A stretch of DNA of 64,000 nt, taken from the NCBI GenBank assembly GCA_000783305.1, contig JROE01000006.1, positions 1-64,000 on the forward strand. Reading direction: 5' to 3'. Origin of the DNA: Sphingobacteriaceae bacterium DW12. Lineage in GTDB: Bacteria > Bacteroidota > Bacteroidia > Sphingobacteriales > Sphingobacteriaceae. Under the pieces are notes generated by a model, which saw only the letters and a list, made by a program, of their open reading frames with translations, made no database searches and was not told where the DNA came from. The position numbers and the translations under genes are program-made. Position 1 is the first letter of the stretch, and every line of letters starts with the position of its first letter. Shown here in pieces: positions 16,962 to 26,417 of the stretch.

Positions 16962-19412
16962 ATGGAAGAAGAACTTAAACCTATTGCAGTAGAGCCTACG
17001 ACTGAGAGCTCATTGGAGGGGGATGTCCATCATGTCAATAACCCCGTGTTGGATTTACCACATATTGAAAAAAAATATTTAGGTTCTGTAAAGTCCTATT
17101 TGAAACACGATAAGGGATACATTTTCTCTGATGGCAGCGCTAAGGTAGAGGTAACGGTTGTCACTGATGAGATTATTAGGGTGCGTCTAGCCCCTAAAGG
17201 GTCTTTTTTGGCGGACTTTTCGTACGCCGTTCCGCCATCAAATCTACATTCTGTCCTTTTTGATTTAGAAGAAAGTGAGTATTTCTTTGCTGTAAAGACC
17301 AACACTGTCATTTGCAAAATCAAAAAGCAAGATTTCTATATTTCATTTGAAGATCGAACAGGTAAGGTCGTGAACGCAGATTACTCATCTATGCATTGGG
17401 AAGAAAATCCTGATTTTGGGGGATATTATGTGTATTGTACGAAAAAAGCTTCTAGTGATGAAGTCTTTTTTGGAGGTGGAGACAAGGCTACAAATTTAAA
17501 TCTTAGAGGAAAACGCATACAAAATTGGAATTCGGATACCTATTCATATGCATTCAATCAAGATCCATTGTACAAAACAATACCGTTTTACATAGGTGTA
17601 CATGAGGGCGATGCCTATGGGATTTTCTTTGACAACACATTTAAGACCTATTTCGATTTTGCGGCGGAAAATCATGACCAAACAAGTTTTTGGTCTGAAG
17701 GAGGAGAGTTACAATATTATTACATCCATGGCCCTCACATGATGGACGTCGTAAAGCGGTACCATAGTATTACGGGCACCCATTATTTACCTCCAATGTG
17801 GGCCATCGGTTACCACCAATGTCGGTGGAGCTATTATCCCGAGACAATGGTAAGAGATGTTGCCAAGCAGTTCAGGCAGCGTAGTATTCCTTGTGACGCC
17901 ATCTACCTTGATATTGATTACATGGACGGTTATAGATGCTTCACTTGGAATAAACAATATTTTCCAAATCCCAAAAAGATGATCTCGGACTTAGCCTCGG
18001 ACGGGTTTAAGACTGTTGTCATGATTGATCCAGGTATCAAAGTGGATGATAATTATTGGGTGTTCAAGGAAGGACAGGAAAATAAGTATTTCTGCCGCCG
18101 GGGGGATGACTATTTTATGGAGGGGTTTGTCTGGCCTGGCCGGTGCCAATTTCCTGATTTTACCAACCCTAAAGTTCGTGAATGGTGGGGCAATCTTTAC
18201 AAGGGATTGGTTGAAGACGGTGTAGCTGGATTCTGGAATGATATGAATGAACCAGCGGTGTTCGGAAGAGGTACTTTCCCCGATGATGTAAGACATTACT
18301 ATGAAGGTCATAGGGGGTCGCACCGGAAAGCTCATAATATATATGGGATGCAGATGGTCCGTGCCACTTATGACGGACTTAAAAAGCTCTACCAAAATAA
18401 GCGACCTTTTACGATTACTAGAGCCGCCTATTCGGGTACACAGCGTTATTCTTCGGTTTGGACGGGAGATAATGTGGCTACTTGGGAACATCTCAAGATA
18501 GGTACCCTTCAACTTCAACGTCTTTCGGTGTCTGGCCTGTCGTTTTGTGGTACTGATATCGGTGGATTCACCGGTGAGCCTGATGGAGAGTTGTTCACCC
18601 GGTGGATGCAGTTTGGTGTATTTTCTCCTTTTATGAGAGTGCATTCTGCTGGTGATACTCGTGATAGAGAGCCTTGGAGCTTTGGCGAAGAGTGGGAGCT
18701 AATCAATCGGAAATTTATTGAGTTGAGATACAAGTTGTTACCTTACATTTACTCGGTTTTCTGGGAGCAACATAAGTATGGTCTACCTATTTTGAGACCA
18801 TTGGCAATGTTGGAGCAGCATATTCCAAAGAATTTGCAACGTGAGGAAGAGTTTGCTTTCGGGGATAAAATTCTAGTATCACCTGTACTTAACCCTGGTC
18901 AGCAGGAGAAGATTGTGTATTTGCCGGCCGGCTATTGGTATTATTATTTTGATAATACGGGCTACGAAGGTGCGCAGGAGCACGTCGTCGATACTCCTTT
19001 GGATGAAATGCCAGTTTTTATCAAACATGGGAGCGTCATACCCGAATACCCCGTCATGCAATATACAGGGGAGAAAAAACTAGAACATCTCAAGTTGAAT
19101 GTATATCATACGAGTGGCAAAGAAGATTCTTATGTCTATGCTGATCATGGTGATACCTTTGCTTATGAGCAAAATATATATTCCGAAAAACATTTTATAG
19201 TGGACGGGAGTCAAGGCTTTTTAGTCATCACCCAACATATTGAAGGGCTTCATTCTGAACGATTTGACAACTATCACATTTACTTGGTGGGAATGCCTAC
19301 TTTACCAACATCAGTTAGTCAGGATGGAGTCGATATTGAACTTCAAAAGGATAAACAGGATAACTTTTTCTTTGTTGTTGAAAAAGAATTTAGAAAAATA
19401 GTAGTTCAATAA
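16962..19412 (+). CDS. GH31 alpha-glucosidase
   Basis: An 816-residue glycoside hydrolase family 31 enzyme. After about 40 unusual N-terminal residues come a beta-sandwich domain, a (beta/alpha)8 barrel with GFWNDMNEPAVF (nucleophile Asp near 427), RYSSVWTGDN, and HSAGDTRDREPWSFG (acid/base Asp near 560), then C-terminal beta domains. There is no signal peptide, so it is probably cytoplasmic, hydrolysing alpha-glucosidic ends of glycogen- or maltose-derived sugars. It begins the glycogen cluster, 22 bases upstream of glgB. Exact linkage specificity cannot be read from sequence. Confidence 0.93.
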   Translation: MEEELKPIAVEPTTESSLEGDVHHVNNPVLDLPHIEKKYLGSVKSYLKHDKGYIFSDGSAKVEVTVVTDEIIRVRLAPKGSFLADFSYAVPPSNLHSVLFDLEESEYFFAVKTNTVICKIKKQDFYISFEDRTGKVVNADYSSMHWEENPDFGGYYVYCTKKASSDEVFFGGGDKATNLNLRGKRIQNWNSDTYSYAFNQDPLYKTIPFYIGVHEGDAYGIFFDNTFKTYFDFAAENHDQTSFWSEGGELQYYYIHGPHMMDVVKRYHSITGTHYLPPMWAIGYHQCRWSYYPETMVRDVAKQFRQRSIPCDAIYLDIDYMDGYRCFTWNKQYFPNPKKMISDLASDGFKTVVMIDPGIKVDDNYWVFKEGQENKYFCRRGDDYFMEGFVWPGRCQFPDFTNPKVREWWGNLYKGLVEDGVAGFWNDMNEPAVFGRGTFPDDVRHYYEGHRGSHRKAHNIYGMQMVRATYDGLKKLYQNKRPFTITRAAYSGTQRYSSVWTGDNVATWEHLKIGTLQLQRLSVSGLSFCGTDIGGFTGEPDGELFTRWMQFGVFSPFMRVHSAGDTRDREPWSFGEEWELINRKFIELRYKLLPYIYSVFWEQHKYGLPILRPLAMLEQHIPKNLQREEEFAFGDKILVSPVLNPGQQEKIVYLPAGYWYYYFDNTGYEGAQEHVVDTPLDEMPVFIKHGSVIPEYPVMQYTGEKKLEHLKLNVYHTSGKEDSYVYADHGDTFAYEQNIYSEKHFIVDGSQGFLVITQHIEGLHSERFDNYHIYLVGMPTLPTSVSQDGVDIELQKDKQDNFFFVVEKEFRKIVVQ

Positions 19413-19434
19413 ATGTAATCTAACCTAAGCCATT

Positions 19435-21399
19435 ATGAGTCAATCTGTAGAAATTTTTTCATTGTTCACGGATTATGATGTTTCGCTGTTTCGAGCTGGG
19501 AAGCATTATAAATTGTACGAAAAATTTGGAGCCCATGTCATTACGGTGGCCCATGTTGAAGGTGTTTATTTTGCTGTTTGGGCACCCAATGCAAAACGAG
19601 TGACTGTCGTTGGCAACTTTAACGGTTGGAATGCTAATTGCCACAGCTTATTTGTCCGTTGGGATGGAAGTGGCATTTGGGAAGGATTCATTCCCCACTT
19701 GGCAAATGGGGAAGTGTATAAGTATCATATAGAGACCTATGCGGGGGAGGTGCTGGAAAAGGGAGATCCTTTTGCTTTGCAATGGGAGATTCCACCTCAG
19801 ACAGCATCTGTCGTTGCTTCTACCTGGTATGAGTGGAAGGACGAAGACTGGATGCAAAAGAGATATCTCCACAACGGCTTAAATCAGCCCTATTCAGTTT
19901 ATGAGATGCATATAGGCTCTTGGATGCGTAGTCCAGATCATCCAGATAGACTATTTAACTATCGCGATGTGGCGGCTCACTTGGTCCCCTATGTTAAAGA
20001 GATGGGATTTACCCATGTCGAGTTTTTACCCATCATGGAGCATCCCTATTATCCCTCATGGGGCTACCAGATTACGGGATATTTTGCGACAAGCTCGCGT
20101 TATGGGAGCCCTCAGGATTTGATGTATTTGATAGAAGAGCTACATAAGAATGATATTGGTGTTATTTTAGATTGGGTTCCATCACATTTCCCTGGAGATG
20201 GTCATGGACTACACCGCTTCGACGGTAGTTATTTGTATGAGCATGAGGACCCGAAGAAAGGTTTTCATCCAGATTGGAAATCCTATATCTTTAATTACGG
20301 ACGTAACGAGGTTCGCGCATTCCTGATCAGCAATGCCGTTTTTTGGTTGGAACGTTTCCATGCTGATGGTCTGCGTGTAGATGCTGTAGCTTCTATGTTA
20401 TATCTTGATTATTCTAGAAATGAGGGGGAATGGATTCCCAACGAATTTGGAGGACGCGAGAATTTGGAAGCGGTGGATTTTTTAAAAGAGTTTAATGAGG
20501 TGATATATAGCTATTTCCCAGACGTGCAAACCATTGCCGAAGAGTCTACTTCTTGGCCTGGCGTGAGCAAGCCGACCTATACTGGGGGCTTGGGGTTCGG
20601 AATGAAATGGATGATGGGGTGGATGCATGATACATTGGATTATTTTAAAGAAAACCCCGTAAATCGCAAATATCATCATCATAAGATGACTTTTGCGACA
20701 GTATACGCGTATCATGAGAATTTTATGCTTCCACTATCACACGATGAAGTTGTACACGGTAAACGTTCCTTAATTTACCGGATGCCAGGAGATGAATGGC
20801 AGAAGTTTGCTAATTTGAGAGCACTTTACCTTTATATGTTTACTTTTAGCGGCTCGAAGCTTCTCTTTATGGGAGATGAATTTGGACAGACCGGCGAATG
20901 GAATGCAGAGCAATCTCTAGATTGGCACCTGTTGGAACACGCTCCCCACAGGGGAATGAAAAGATTTGTTTCTGATTTACATGCGTTATATAAGTCACAA
21001 CCAGCACTTTATCAACTTAGTTTTGAACAGTCAGGATTCCAATGGATTGAATTGGGAGATGCCGATCAATCCATTTTTGTATACCATCGAAGAGGATATG
21101 ATGCCAATGATTGCTTATTGGTTGTTTTGAATCTTACACCGATTGTTAGGGGAAACTTTAGAGTAGGGGTTGGACATGGTGGGACTTGGGAAGTAATGCT
21201 CAACTCTGATGATTTAAAATACCATGGAAGTGGAATTGTTGCGGACACAGCAGAAACTGAACCTATTCATTGGATGGGACAGACACAGTCGATGTTAGTC
21301 AATCTTCCTCCACTTGGAGGTGTTGTGTTTAGAAGGAAGCTTGTAGAAGACACTTCCTTTCCAGCGAAGCCATTATCTACAAGGAGCCCATTACATTAG
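19435..21399 (+). CDS. glgB: 1,4-alpha-glucan branching enzyme
   Basis: Forms alpha-1,6 branches in glycogen. The 654-residue protein has an N-terminal CBM48 domain (FAVWAPNAKRVTVVGNFNGW near residues 45-65) and a GH13 barrel with GLRVDAVASMLY (nucleophile Asp near 312), TIAEESTSWPG (acid/base Glu near 366) and LSHDEVVHGK (Asp near 436), followed by the C-terminal beta domain. The extra N1 domain of long GlgB forms is absent, which is common. Probably co-transcribed with the GH31 gene; glgA follows after a 242-base structured gap. Confidence 0.96.
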   Translation: MSQSVEIFSLFTDYDVSLFRAGKHYKLYEKFGAHVITVAHVEGVYFAVWAPNAKRVTVVGNFNGWNANCHSLFVRWDGSGIWEGFIPHLANGEVYKYHIETYAGEVLEKGDPFALQWEIPPQTASVVASTWYEWKDEDWMQKRYLHNGLNQPYSVYEMHIGSWMRSPDHPDRLFNYRDVAAHLVPYVKEMGFTHVEFLPIMEHPYYPSWGYQITGYFATSSRYGSPQDLMYLIEELHKNDIGVILDWVPSHFPGDGHGLHRFDGSYLYEHEDPKKGFHPDWKSYIFNYGRNEVRAFLISNAVFWLERFHADGLRVDAVASMLYLDYSRNEGEWIPNEFGGRENLEAVDFLKEFNEVIYSYFPDVQTIAEESTSWPGVSKPTYTGGLGFGMKWMMGWMHDTLDYFKENPVNRKYHHHKMTFATVYAYHENFMLPLSHDEVVHGKRSLIYRMPGDEWQKFANLRALYLYMFTFSGSKLLFMGDEFGQTGEWNAEQSLDWHLLEHAPHRGMKRFVSDLHALYKSQPALYQLSFEQSGFQWIELGDADQSIFVYHRRGYDANDCLLVVLNLTPIVRGNFRVGVGHGGTWEVMLNSDDLKYHGSGIVADTAETEPIHWMGQTQSMLVNLPPLGGVVFRRKLVEDTSFPAKPLSTRSPLH

Positions 21400-21495
21400 T
21401 AGCTAAATATTTATGTCTCTTGAAATATATTAATATTGCAACTGTATGGACGTTAGGTAATTATAGGTATATAGGTGTTCATCGAGGGCAAATTA

Positions 21496-21603
21496 CAAAA
21501 GCACCGATGAGCTTATATTGGATTCGCCAATTGGCGGAATGTTGTTAAATCTTGAAATATTTATATGTGAGTCTAAAGTCCAATATGGGATTTAGTGCTT
21601 TTG
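21496..21603 (+). promoter_or_regulatory. Nested inverted repeats between glgB and glgA
   Basis: CAAAAGCAC (21496-21504) pairs with GTGCTTTTG (21595-21603); inside it ATATTGGA (21515-21522) pairs with TCCAATAT (21579-21586); inside that lies the palindrome CGCCAATTGGCG (21525-21536). All three are perfect and correctly nested, so the leader of glgA could fold into one long structured element. It may be an RNA switch, an attenuator or an operator set; I do not recognise a family. Confidence 0.45.
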
Positions 21604-21641
21604 CTAAAACGGGTCTATCTTATCGTTAATAATTTTAAAAT

Positions 21642-23066
21642 ATGCAGATGAATGTAATTCACTTAAGCGTAGAATGCTATCCCGTAGCAAAGGTTGGGGG
21701 GTTAGCAGATGTTGTTGGGGCCCTGCCTAAGTATCAAAATAAATTGGGAATAAATGCATCAGTTGTCATACCATGGTATGACAAACCCTATATACGAGAT
21801 CATGCATTTGATAGAGTAGTTCGTGGGACATTCAATCAAGGTTCAGCGACACTTTCGTATGAGGTATGGAAACAAGTAGAGTCGACTTTAGGTTTCGATC
21901 TTTTTCTAATTAAGATACCTGGATTTTTAGATCGCTCAGAAGTATATGGATATGCCGATGAAGGCGAGCAATTTATTGCCTTTCAACATGCGTTTTTGGA
22001 TTGGCTGACGATATCCGCAATCGTACCGGATGTTGTTCACTGTCATGATCATCACGTGGGTCTCATTCCATTCCTCATGCAATGGGGAGATCGTTTTCAT
22101 GCACTTCGCACAGTCAAAACTGTGGCTACTGTACACAACGGGCAGTATCAAGGCTGGATGAATTGGAGCAAGGGAATATTACTGCCTGCTTTCGATACTT
22201 GGAAGTGGGGGTTATTGGATTGGGATGGGCTTATCAATCCTTTGGCAGCTGCTATTAAGTGTAGTACGGCTTTTACTACTGTATCAGAAGGCTATTTGAA
22301 GGAACTATCGATTGAAGCAAATGGCCTACAGACCCTCTTTGCTTCCGAGTCCTTTAAAGGAGTCGGAATTGTAAATGGCATCGATACCGAGGTGTGGGAT
22401 TCGGAGAAAGATGTGGCAATACAATTTCCATTTAATATTCGAAATGTAACCAAAGAGAAAGAAAAAAACAAGGAAACTTTCTGCGAACAATATAAATTAG
22501 ATTCAAGGAGACCACTCTTGGTGTTTATCGGCAGATTTGCCTATGAGAAAGGTGCAGATTTATTAAGTGAAATTATTATTAATTTATTTGAGGTTAAAGA
22601 TGAAAAAATAAGTATATTTATATTAGGCTCTGGTGATTCGGAGATTAGGGATTCATTGGTGCCTTTATTAGCTAAATATCCAGGATATTTTTCGGCTTAT
22701 TTTGGTTATGATGAATCCTTAGCCCATCGGGTGTATGCGTCTGCAGATCTATTGCTAATGCCTTCTAGGGTGGAGCCGTGTGGGTTAAACCAATTGTACT
22801 CTTTGCGTTACGGGACACTCCCTGTCGTACGAGCGATTGGGGGCTTGAAAGATACCGTTATCGACATTCAAGATCCAGAAGGATACGGGGTAAGGTTTGC
22901 AGAAGCATCAGTGGAAAGTGCTGTGGAAGGAATACAGCGAGCTGTTCTATTTAGCTCAAATAGTGCGGCATTCGAGAAGAATAAAAAGCGAATGATGTCT
23001 CTTGATTTCTCATGGGACAGTTCGGCGAAGACTTACATTGATTTATATAACCAGATAAACCCTTAA
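21642..23066 (+). CDS. glgA: Glycogen synthase (GT5)
   Basis: Adds glucose from ADP-glucose to the growing alpha-1,4 chain. The 474-residue protein shows the N-terminal donor loop VGGLADVVGALPK (residues about 18-30) and the C-terminal GT5/GT4 motif SRVEPCGLNQLYSLRYG (Glu near 380) followed by IGGLKDTV. Two in-frame ATGs (21642 and 21648) are both possible. It lies four bases before glgC and downstream of a structured intergenic element. Confidence 0.95.
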   Translation: MQMNVIHLSVECYPVAKVGGLADVVGALPKYQNKLGINASVVIPWYDKPYIRDHAFDRVVRGTFNQGSATLSYEVWKQVESTLGFDLFLIKIPGFLDRSEVYGYADEGEQFIAFQHAFLDWLTISAIVPDVVHCHDHHVGLIPFLMQWGDRFHALRTVKTVATVHNGQYQGWMNWSKGILLPAFDTWKWGLLDWDGLINPLAAAIKCSTAFTTVSEGYLKELSIEANGLQTLFASESFKGVGIVNGIDTEVWDSEKDVAIQFPFNIRNVTKEKEKNKETFCEQYKLDSRRPLLVFIGRFAYEKGADLLSEIIINLFEVKDEKISIFILGSGDSEIRDSLVPLLAKYPGYFSAYFGYDESLAHRVYASADLLLMPSRVEPCGLNQLYSLRYGTLPVVRAIGGLKDTVIDIQDPEGYGVRFAEASVESAVEGIQRAVLFSSNSAAFEKNKKRMMSLDFSWDSSAKTYIDLYNQINP

Positions 23067-23070
23067 AATT

Positions 23071-24345
23071 ATGCTTCCAAAAGTCGTATCTATCGTGTTG
23101 GGAGGGGGACGTGGTACACGTCTTTTCCCATTGACCCATGACCGCTCTAAACCTGCAGTTCCAATTGCCGGAAAATATAGGTTGGTGGATATTCCAATTT
23201 CTAACTGTCTTAATTCGGGGTTCAATCGGATATTTGTATTGACCCAGTTCAATTCTGCCTCTTTAAATAAGCACATCAAAAACACATACAATTTTAGTGT
23301 GTTTAGTAAAGGGTTTGTTGATATATTGGCAGCCGAGCAGACTAATGAAGGAGACCGATGGTTTGAAGGAACAGCCGATGCCGTTAGGAGATCTCAAAAA
23401 TATCTCACCAATATTGAATACGACTATGTTTTGATTTTATCTGGAGATCAACTTTATCAGATGGATTTTTCTGAGCTTATTGATTTTCATATTCAGAATG
23501 AAGGGGAGGTCACACTTGCAACAATTCCAGTCTCCAAAAAAGATGCTCCAGGATTTGGGATTCTGAAAGCCAATGAAAATAATGAGATTACATCTTTTAT
23601 TGAGAAGCCAAAGACCGAATTGTTGGCCGATTGGACGTCAGAAGTGAGTGAGGCTATGGAAAAGGAGGGACGACAATACCTAGCATCTATGGGAATATAT
23701 GTTTTTTCTAGAGGTATTCTTAATAAGTTGCTAAAAGAGAATCCAGGCATGGACTTCGGTAAAGAAATTATTCCTGATTCCATAGGCTTGAATAGAGTCT
23801 TGAGTTTTCAATATGATGGTTACTGGACGGATATAGGTACGATTGATTCTTTCTTTGAGGCGAATATCGGATTGACAGATGATATTCCTTTGTTTAACCT
23901 CTTTGATAAAAACACAGTTTTTTCCCGTGCTCGCATGCTACCACCTTCCAAGATTTCGGGTACTACACTTACCAATACTATAGTTGCAGATGGTTGTATC
24001 ATCGTGGCCGAAAGCATAGTCAAATCTGTCATTGGTATCCGATCGCGAATAGGTAAAGGCACGACTATGCACTCCACATATATGATGGGCTGTGATTATT
24101 ATGAGCACTTGACCGAGGTAATCGAGCTAATTAATACACAGGCACCCCCACCTGTAGGCGTAGGCGAAAATTGTCATATCGAAAAAGCTATTTTGGATAA
24201 GAACTGTAGAATAGGGAATGATGTCCGCATCAAGGGAGGGGAGCATCTTGAAGATGGTGATTATGAAACCTACACCGTTAGGGATGGTATAGTAGTGGTC
24301 AAGAAAAACGCGGTAGTCCCTCATGGTTTTAAAATCGGATATTAA
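23071..24345 (+). CDS. glgC: Glucose-1-phosphate adenylyltransferase
   Basis: Makes ADP-glucose from ATP and glucose-1-phosphate, the committed step of bacterial glycogen synthesis. The 424-residue protein begins with the nucleotide-binding GGGRGTRLFPLTHDRSKPA and continues with YRLVDIPISNCLNSG, LSGDQLYQMD, and a C-terminal left-handed beta-helix domain with the SVVI-like repeats near residues 290-400. Full length. It is four bases downstream of glgA. Confidence 0.96.
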   Translation: MLPKVVSIVLGGGRGTRLFPLTHDRSKPAVPIAGKYRLVDIPISNCLNSGFNRIFVLTQFNSASLNKHIKNTYNFSVFSKGFVDILAAEQTNEGDRWFEGTADAVRRSQKYLTNIEYDYVLILSGDQLYQMDFSELIDFHIQNEGEVTLATIPVSKKDAPGFGILKANENNEITSFIEKPKTELLADWTSEVSEAMEKEGRQYLASMGIYVFSRGILNKLLKENPGMDFGKEIIPDSIGLNRVLSFQYDGYWTDIGTIDSFFEANIGLTDDIPLFNLFDKNTVFSRARMLPPSKISGTTLTNTIVADGCIIVAESIVKSVIGIRSRIGKGTTMHSTYMMGCDYYEHLTEVIELINTQAPPPVGVGENCHIEKAILDKNCRIGNDVRIKGGEHLEDGDYETYTVRDGIVVVKKNAVVPHGFKIGY

Positions 24346-24373
24346 GTTTTAAGCGTATTGAGGAAGGGAAATT

Positions 24374-24918
24374 ATGATGGACGTAGAGAAGATTATTCGA
24401 GATAAAAATATATATTTTGCAAAGGAGGTTATTGCGGGTATACCCTGTACAGTGGGATACATTAAGAAGTTCAGATGGCGATGGCTGGCAACTCAGCTGA
24501 ATACCTTTATAATCATCGGCGAAATAGAGGGGACCATTCAATCGTTGATGATTCGAAATTTTTCAAAAGCCTGTTATCAATATGCCATTAGCCATAATAA
24601 AGGGTGGCCGCGAGGACTGCAGTCGGGTATTGGGTCTATAGCTATTTTGATTGGAGCTGAAATGACGCATGAGGCCGCGGCATACTGTATGGGAAGCCCT
24701 GAGGTACATTACTCCGCTTTTGAAATTCCATTGCTTATCTGAAAAAATATAGACAATCCGTTAAATACACGGGAACCCAATTATGGGGCGGAATATATTA
24801 TCCTTATTTCAATAGCTTGATTAATGAGTTTGTTGGACAGCTTTCCTTACTACAAATTAGTCAAACTCCGCCATCTCTTCCTCCTCTGCCGGGAATGTCC
24901 ATGGAGGAGGGTATGTAG
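24374..24918 (+). pseudogene. Frameshifted conserved-looking gene after glgC
   Basis: The first frame encodes 122 residues from ATG 24374 or 24377 (ribosome-binding stretch AGGAAGGG at 24361-24368) and stops at 24742 after SAFEIPLLI. A second frame, open from 24724, continues with YLKKYRQSVKYTGTQLW, GGIYYPYFNSLINEF and a proline-rich end before TAG at 24916-24918. One missing base near 24733, for example a lost G in TTGGCT, would restore a protein of about 180 residues. I do not recognise its function. Causes could be mutation, sequencing error, or less likely programmed frameshifting; no clear slippery heptamer is visible. Confidence 0.65.
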
Positions 24919-24942
24919 CATAGAAACCATTTCAACTCGGGT

Positions 24943-24987
24943 TTAAAAACCATCTCTGAAATTAGATACAAATTTTCAGAGATGGTT
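24943..24987 (-). terminator. Terminator of the aminotransferase gene
   Basis: A perfect 14-bp stem, AACCATCTCTGAAA (24948-24961) with TTTCAGAGATGGTT (24974-24987), is followed on the minus strand by a short T-rich run. It is 50 bases beyond the aminotransferase stop. Confidence 0.7.
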
Positions 24988-25037
24988 GTCCTGGGTAGAA
25001 ATGGCTTGCTAAATTTTTAAAAGAGGACGATACCCAG

Positions 25038-26243
25038 CTAGTTTAGTTTAGCTAGGGCTTCTTTGATTCTTCTTAATGCTTCTTTTAGGCTGTCATCAGA
25101 TGCAGCATAGGAAAGTCTGATATAATTGTTGTTGCCGAAAGAGTCTCCCCCTACAGTAGCTACGTGACCTTCGTTCAATAAATACAAAGCGAGGTCCGCA
25201 GAGTTATTGATGACATTTCCTTGTAGATCTTTTTTGCCGAAGAATGAACTGATTTCTGGAAAGAAATAAAATGCCCCTTGCGGAAGATTTGTTTTTACGC
25301 CAGGTATATCATTTAGCAAATCATAGACCAGTTGACGTCTTCTTTCAAAAGCTGCTTTCATTTCGTTAACACTATTCAAACCACCCTCATAGGCAGCAAT
25401 TCCCGCACGTTGTGAAATTGAACAGGTTCCAGACGTTGTCTGTCCTTGCATCTTATCGTTTGCTGCAGCAATTTCTTTGTTAGCCGCGATATATCCCAAA
25501 CGCCAGCCAGTCATCGCATATGCTTTGGAGAACCCGTTGATGATGATTACTCGATCTTTGATACTATCGAATTGTGCAATGGATTCATGTTTGTCAACAA
25601 AGTTGATATGCTCGTATATCTCATCAGAAATGATATAGATATCAGGATATTTCTCGAATACTGCGACTAATGCCGCGAGTTCTTCTTTGCTGTATACCGA
25701 GCCGGTAGGATTACATGGGGATGAAAACATGAATACCTTAGATTTCGGTGTGATGGCCGCTTCTAGTTGTACTGGTGTAATTTTGAAATCCTGGTCAATT
25801 TCGGTATCGATAAATACAGATTTACCCTCGGCAAGCACGACCATTTCAGAATATGATACCCAATATGGAGTTGGTATAATTACTTCCTCTCCAGGATTGA
25901 TCAACGTCATCAATACGTTTGATAAAGACTGCTTGGCACCAGTAGACACCACAATTTGTGAGATATCATAGTCCAAATTGTTTTCGGTCTTTAATTTATT
26001 AACGATAGCTTGTCTCAATTCAGGATACCCTGGTACAGGCGAGTAGCGCGTGTAATTCTGGTCTAAAGCTACTTTAGCTGCTTCTTTTACATGGTCAGGG
26101 GTGTTGAAATCTGGTTCTCCAACACTTAAACTGATGACATTTACTCCTTTTGCAGCTAGCTCTCGACCCAGTTTTGTCATTTTTAGCGTAGCGGATTCGG
26201 ATAAATTATTAATCCTATCTGATAAAATTGATTTTATACTCAT
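25038..26243 (-). CDS. Class I pyridoxal-phosphate aminotransferase (aspartate type)
   Basis: A 401-residue fold-type I aminotransferase, closest in pattern to the I-gamma aspartate aminotransferases. It shows LSVGEPDFNTPDHVKEA, the SPCNPTGSVYS loop, SDEIYEHINF and the PLP-lysine motif GFSKAYAMTGWRLGY, with RLSYAASD near the C-terminus. It transfers amino groups between aspartate (or related acids) and 2-oxoglutarate; aspC is likely but not certain. It is monocistronic, with a -7 element nearly touching its start codon and a clear terminator. Confidence 0.9.
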   Translation of the reverse strand: MSIKSILSDRINNLSESATLKMTKLGRELAAKGVNVISLSVGEPDFNTPDHVKEAAKVALDQNYTRYSPVPGYPELRQAIVNKLKTENNLDYDISQIVVSTGAKQSLSNVLMTLINPGEEVIIPTPYWVSYSEMVVLAEGKSVFIDTEIDQDFKITPVQLEAAITPKSKVFMFSSPCNPTGSVYSKEELAALVAVFEKYPDIYIISDEIYEHINFVDKHESIAQFDSIKDRVIIINGFSKAYAMTGWRLGYIAANKEIAAANDKMQGQTTSGTCSISQRAGIAAYEGGLNSVNEMKAAFERRRQLVYDLLNDIPGVKTNLPQGAFYFFPEISSFFGKKDLQGNVINNSADLALYLLNEGHVATVGGDSFGNNNYIRLSYAASDDSLKEALRRIKEALAKLN

Positions 26244-26250
26244 GGTGATA

Positions 26251-26258
26251 CAAAGATA
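26251..26258 (-). promoter_or_regulatory. -7 element of the aminotransferase gene
   Basis: The minus strand reads TATCTTTG, matching TAnnTTTG. Only seven bases separate it from the ATG at 26243, so the transcript would be nearly leaderless. No standard -33 TTG is seen. Confidence 0.45.
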
Positions 26259-26335
26259 TTATATAGAATGCAAATAAATGGTTAATCTTTTGAAAAAAAG
26301 TAAATAATTTGACTTAAAAATATGGAAATATGTAA

Positions 26336-26349
26336 TTGACATGGATCAA
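26336..26349. promoter_or_regulatory. CRP/FNR-like binding site
   Basis: TTGAC-ATGG-ATCAA differs by one base from the FNR consensus TTGAT-N4-ATCAA. Its centre is about 42 bases upstream of the start predicted from the -7 element at 26373, the position of a class II activator. Confidence 0.45.
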
Positions 26350-26372
26350 TATCATAACTGGGAAAATACTTG

Positions 26373-26380
26373 TAGCTTTG
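26373..26380 (+). promoter_or_regulatory. -7 element upstream of the SBF transporter gene
   Basis: TAGCTTTG matches TAnnTTTG, 37 bases before the ATG at 26418. No -33 TTG is found at the usual spacing, which fits activator dependence. Confidence 0.5.
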
Positions 26381-26417
26381 AATTGCTCAAAGTTAGTGAA
26401 CTAAACAATCATTTTAA

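Noticed and set aside
24724-24760. Programmed frameshifting in the gene after glgC
   Set aside because: No slippery heptamer, pseudoknot or upstream stimulatory sequence is evident; a simple base loss fits better.
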